64,000 bases of DNA, taken from positions 372,001-436,000 of the forward strand of contig NZ_JOIJ01000001.1 of assembly GCF_000719975.1 (NCBI RefSeq), in the 5' to 3' direction. The DNA is from Prauserella rugosa (GTDB lineage Bacteria; Actinomycetota; Actinomycetes; Mycobacteriales; Pseudonocardiaceae). The first letter of the stretch is position 1; each line of letters begins with the position of its first letter. The notes under the pieces were generated by a model. The model saw only the letters and a program-made list of their open reading frames with translations, ran no database searches and was not told where the DNA came from. Made by a program: the position numbers and the translations under genes. This document shows, piece by piece, positions 61,541-64,000 of this stretch.

Positions 61541-61996
61541 TTACTTGGGCTGCACGTCCAGCCGCACGTCCGCCTTCACGCTCGGGTGCAGACGGGCCGT
61601 GACCGCGTGCTTGCCGACGGTCTTGATGTGCCCGTCGATGTGGATGACCCGCTTGTCGAGCAGCGGGCCGCCCGCGGCCTTGATCGCACCGACGATGTCG
61701 GCGGCCGTGACGGAACCGAACAGCTTCTTCGAGCCCTCGGAGGCCTTCGCCGCGACGGCGACGTGGCCGAGGCCCTCGAGCTGGGTCTTCAGCTCCTTGG
61801 CGTGGTCGAGGTCGCGGATCCGGCGGGCCTCCTGGGCACGCCGGATGGTGCGGACGTTCTTCTCCGCGCCCTTCGAGGACGGGATCGCGTAGCCGCGCGG
61901 CAGCAGGTAGTTGCGCGCGTAGCCGTCCTTGACCTCGACGATGTCGCCGGGACCGCCCAGGTGTTCGACGTCGGTCGTCAGGATGATCTTCGCCAT
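61541..61996 (-). CDS. rplI: 50S ribosomal protein L9
   Basis: 151 residues, the normal length. N-terminal rRNA-binding domain MAKIILTTDVEHLGGPGDIVEVKDGYARNYLLPRG (signature) and a long helix, then a C-terminal domain. Last gene of rpsF-ssb-rpsR-rplI. Confidence 0.97.
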   Translation of the reverse strand: MAKIILTTDVEHLGGPGDIVEVKDGYARNYLLPRGYAIPSSKGAEKNVRTIRRAQEARRIRDLDHAKELKTQLEGLGHVAVAAKASEGSKKLFGSVTAADIVGAIKAAGGPLLDKRVIHIDGHIKTVGKHAVTARLHPSVKADVRLDVQPK

Positions 61997-62010
61997 GTCT
62001 GACTCCCTTC

Positions 62011-62259
62011 TCAGCGAGCGGTCGAGGTGTAGGGCAGCAGCGCCATCTCGCGGGAGTTCTTGACCGCGATGGCGACGTCGCGCTGGTGCTGGCTGCAGTT
62101 GCCGGTGACCCGACGGGCACGGATCTTGCCGCGGTCGGAGATGTACTTCCGCAGCAGGTTGGTGTCCTTGTAGTCGATGGCCTCCGGGTGGCCCTGCTTG
62201 ATGGCCTTGCAGAAGACGCAGACCTTCTTCTTCGGCTTACGAACGGGTGGCTTGGCCAC
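62011..62259 (-). CDS. rpsR: 30S ribosomal protein S18 (CxxC type)
   Basis: 82 residues. S18 signature in [24 protein letters not shown]. It carries CVFC and a further Cys, the zinc-binding form (in mycobacteria and relatives a zinc-independent paralogue is often found elsewhere). GTG start at 62259. Partner of S6 (rpsF) in the 30S subunit. Confidence 0.95.
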   Translation of the reverse strand: MAKPPVRKPKKKVCVFCKAIKQGHPEAIDYKDTNLLRKYISDRGKIRARRVTGNCSQHQRDVAIAVKNSREMALLPYTSTAR

Positions 62260-62324
62260 TGTGTACTCCTGGGGAACTTAGTGCGTGGTTGCTGTTGTCT
62301 GGAGGGCGGTTCGCGATCCGCGGC

Positions 62325-62828
62325 TCAGAACGGCGGCTCGTCGGAGAAGCCGCCACCGCCGCCTGCGGGAGGCGCGCTGCCCCACGGGTCGTCGGCGGGC
62401 GCACCGGCACCGGCGGGCGCAGCTGCGCCGCCACCACCGAATCCGCCGCCGCCACCGCCGCCGCGGCTGACCTTGTTGACCTTGGCCGTCGCGTACCGCA
62501 GAGACGGGCCGATCTCGTCGACCTCGAGCTCGACGACGGTCCGCTTCTCGCCTTCCTTGGTCTCGAACGACCGCTGCTTGAGCCGGCCCTGCACGATGAC
62601 CCGGGCGCCGCGCGTGAGCGTCTCCGCGACGTTCTCGGCCGCCTGGCGCCAGATGTTGCAGCGCAGGAACAGCGCCTCGCCGTCCTTCCACTCACCGCTC
62701 TGCCGGTCGAACTGGCGAGGGGTGGAGGCGACGGTAAAGTTCGCAACGGCCGCGCCGGACGGCGTGAACCGAAGCTCCGGGTCCGCGGTCAGGTTGCCGA
62801 CCACCGTGATGATGGTGTCTCCGGCCAT
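62325..62828 (-). CDS. ssb: Single-stranded DNA-binding protein
   Basis: 167 residues. OB-fold (1-115): [22 protein letters not shown], then [29 protein letters not shown]. Gly-rich linker, then acidic C-terminal tip SDEPPF used to recruit partner proteins. Between rpsF and rpsR, the usual actinobacterial order. Confidence 0.97.
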   Translation of the reverse strand: MAGDTIITVVGNLTADPELRFTPSGAAVANFTVASTPRQFDRQSGEWKDGEALFLRCNIWRQAAENVAETLTRGARVIVQGRLKQRSFETKEGEKRTVVELEVDEIGPSLRYATAKVNKVSRGGGGGGGFGGGGAAAPAGAGAPADDPWGSAPPAGGGGGFSDEPPF

Positions 62829-62838
62829 GGCTTCCGCC

Positions 62839-63171
62839 TCAGGCCTTCGCGGCGATCTTCGCGGCGCGCTTGGTTCCGCGCGCCTCCTGGCGGCGGACCA
62901 CCTTGGTGCGGAGCACGGTCTCCTGCAGCGACAGCTGCCGGTCGAGCTCCTGGACGTCGTCCGGCTCGGAGATCAGCTCGAGGACGGCGTAGATGCCCTC
63001 GGCGTTCTTGTTGATCTCGTAGGCCAGCCTGCGACGACCCCAGATGTCGACCTTCTCCACGCTGCCACCCGCGTTGCGGATGACCTTGAGAAAGTTCTCC
63101 AGGGTGGGTGCGACCGTGCGCTCGTCGAGCGACGGGTCGAGGATGACCATTACCTCGTAATGGCGTGACAC
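62839..63171 (-). CDS. rpsF: 30S ribosomal protein S6
   Basis: 110 residues. Starts [20 protein letters not shown], with the family's [23 protein letters not shown] 63171 is preferred because AGGAGG lies nine bases upstream; GTG 63177 would be too close to it. First gene of rpsF-ssb-rpsR-rplI. Confidence 0.95.
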   Translation of the reverse strand: MSRHYEVMVILDPSLDERTVAPTLENFLKVIRNAGGSVEKVDIWGRRRLAYEINKNAEGIYAVLELISEPDDVQELDRQLSLQETVLRTKVVRRQEARGTKRAAKIAAKA

Positions 63172-63197
63172 AACCACTCACCTCCTATGGGCTCAGG

Positions 63198-63217
63198 CGG
63201 CCACGGGCGATCCGTGG
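63198..63217 (-). promoter_or_regulatory. Hairpin in the rpsF leader (possible S6:S18 autoregulatory site)
   Basis: On the minus strand CCACGG (63217-63212) pairs with CCGTGG (63206-63201), followed directly by CCG (63200-63198), 27 bases upstream of the rpsF start. The S6:S18 leader motif known in many bacteria is a hairpin with a CCG in a bulge. The fit here is partial. Confidence 0.35.
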
Positions 63218-63302
63218 CAGGAGGGCAATGTCGACTGGCCAGTCTAGCCACCACCTCCGGTGCGTCCGGTCCCGGGTGGTGCGAGGCGCGCGGCGGGATG
63301 CT

Positions 63303-63349
63303 CCCGAGGGCCCCATGGTCGCGTTGAACGCAACCATGGGGCCCTCGGG
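63303..63349. repeat. Dispersed 47-bp palindrome, copy D
   Basis: Arms 63303-63325 and 63327-63349 around a central G; 22 of 23 pairs match. It lies 14 bases after the stop of the membrane protein gene at 63364 and 120 bases upstream of rpsF. Confidence 0.9.
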
Positions 63350-63363
63350 GGCTTCTTGGGGAG

Positions 63364-64000
63364 CTAGGTGGTCTTGCGGAGGACCCAGGTCCGCACCAGG
63401 GCCGCGGTGACGCCGGCCAGCGCGACGACGGCGAGCAGCATCGGCAGCTGCACCTGTCCGGGCGCGGTGGTGTCGGCCGCGAGCGCGTCGGCGTTGCCCG
63501 CGTTGCGCACGTCGCCGCCGCCTCCGGTCTTGCCGCCGTCGCTCAACACGCCGTACTCCGGCGAGTCGGGAGCTCCGGGGACACCGTCCTGCGGCGAGTA
63601 GCGCATGTCCGGCGGCACGGCGCTGCCCTCGGTCGGCGCGGAGGCCGCCGGGATGTCGCCGTAGTCGCGCGGGGCGGCGTAGGCGTCACCGCTGCCCTGC
63701 GGGGCACCGGGCGTGGTGGGCACGGCCTGCTGTCCGCCGGTCGCACCGCCGGGCGCGGGCTGCGTCGTGCCGGGCCCGCTGCCGCCTTGCTGCGGCTGGT
63801 GCTGCTGAGGGCGGGAGCTGGTCGGCGCCGAGTAGTTGGTCGCCTCGATCGGCATGCCGCAGTTGCCCGCGATCTTGTTGCTGATCGAGTCGAGCACCTC
63901 CTGGCGCTTGCTCGGCCAGCCGAGTGCGGGGTTGCCGTCAAGGATGTCGGTGACGACCGTGGCGATCCGCTGGCCGCCGACGACACCGGTGGCTTTGTCG
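63364..64000 (-). CDS. C-terminal part of a membrane-anchored extracytoplasmic protein (cut by window edge)
   Basis: 212 codons visible. From the right edge: a folded part (VVGGQRIATVVTDILDG, then GWPSKRQEVLDSISNKIAGNCG with two nearby cysteine-type positions). A Pro/Gln/Gly-rich linker follows (about 130 residues), then a C-terminal transmembrane segment (LPMLLAVVALAGVTAALV) and a basic RTWVLRKTT tail. Orientation is out-to-in. Not recognised; the N-terminal domain lies outside the window. Palindrome copy D follows it. Confidence 0.6.
   Translation of the reverse strand, partial: DKATGVVGGQRIATVVTDILDGNPALGWPSKRQEVLDSISNKIAGNCGMPIEATNYSAPTSSRPQQHQPQQGGSGPGTTQPAPGGATGGQQAVPTTPGAPQGSGDAYAAPRDYGDIPAASAPTEGSAVPPDMRYSPQDGVPGAPDSPEYGVLSDGGKTGGGGDVRNAGNADALAADTTAPGQVQLPMLLAVVALAGVTAALVRTWVLRKTT

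Overview
The window is high-GC actinobacterial chromosome next to the replication origin. The gene order dnaA / rpmH-rnpA-yidD-yidC-jag-rsmG-parA-parB / cwlM-trxA-trxB-rsmA-sigM / (pseudokinase, murJ) / DUF6049 / mutT4 / pcnA is that of mycobacteria and relatives. The rplI-rpsR-ssb-rpsF block and dnaB lie 50 kb further on. EspG, PE/PPE-like and EspC-like proteins and heavy GTG start use suggest Pseudonocardiales, probably a Saccharomonospora- or Prauserella-like genus. That genus assignment is inference from recall, not a search.

Layout. 1-7.4 kb: 5' half of dnaA, its promoter region, then a ribosome/RNase P/membrane-insertion operon and the parAB segregation locus with four parS sites. 7.4-16.9 kb: a Ddl paralogue, an aminotransferase, a GNAT protein, cwlM, the thioredoxin pair behind a SigR/SigH-type promoter, the sigM/anti-sigma pair and a membrane pseudokinase. 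16.9-26 kb: murJ, DUF6049, MutT4, CCA-adding enzyme and a TNT-domain protein. 26-31 kb: AlgH-like protein, a two-HTH MerR regulator, small enzymes, a MarR-MFS pair and an SdpI-like protein. 31-34 kb: leuS behind a Leu-codon leader peptide. 34-43 kb: an AbiEi-like protein, a TetR regulator, ribokinase, PTS enzyme I, DUF1707, a NarL/MacS two-component pair and an AI-2E-family permease. 43.5-48 kb: two secreted proteins, one built of about 14 chaplin-like repeats. 48-50.4 kb: LigB-type dioxygenase, methyltransferase, XRE-cupin regulator. 50.4-55 kb: a WXG/EspC-type accessory operon with lower GC and one gene broken by an in-frame amber codon. 55-61 kb: dnaB with a 401-residue intein in its Walker A loop, then EspG, PPE-like and PE-like genes. 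61-64 kb: rplI, rpsR, ssb, rpsF and the end of a membrane-anchored protein.

The most interesting structure outside ordinary genes is a dispersed 47-bp palindrome, present as three full copies and one half copy, always at gene 3' ends. Others are a four-unit 21-bp repeat array after the algH-like gene, clusters of DnaA boxes away from oriC (one directly upstream of dnaB), the leucine leader upstream of leuS, and several perfect operator-like palindromes.

The first half is a chromosome-maintenance and envelope-growth neighbourhood (DnaA, ParAB, YidC, CwlM, MurJ, pseudokinase, SigM). The middle is accessory and regulatory. The last third combines surface and type VII-related proteins with core replication and ribosomal genes.
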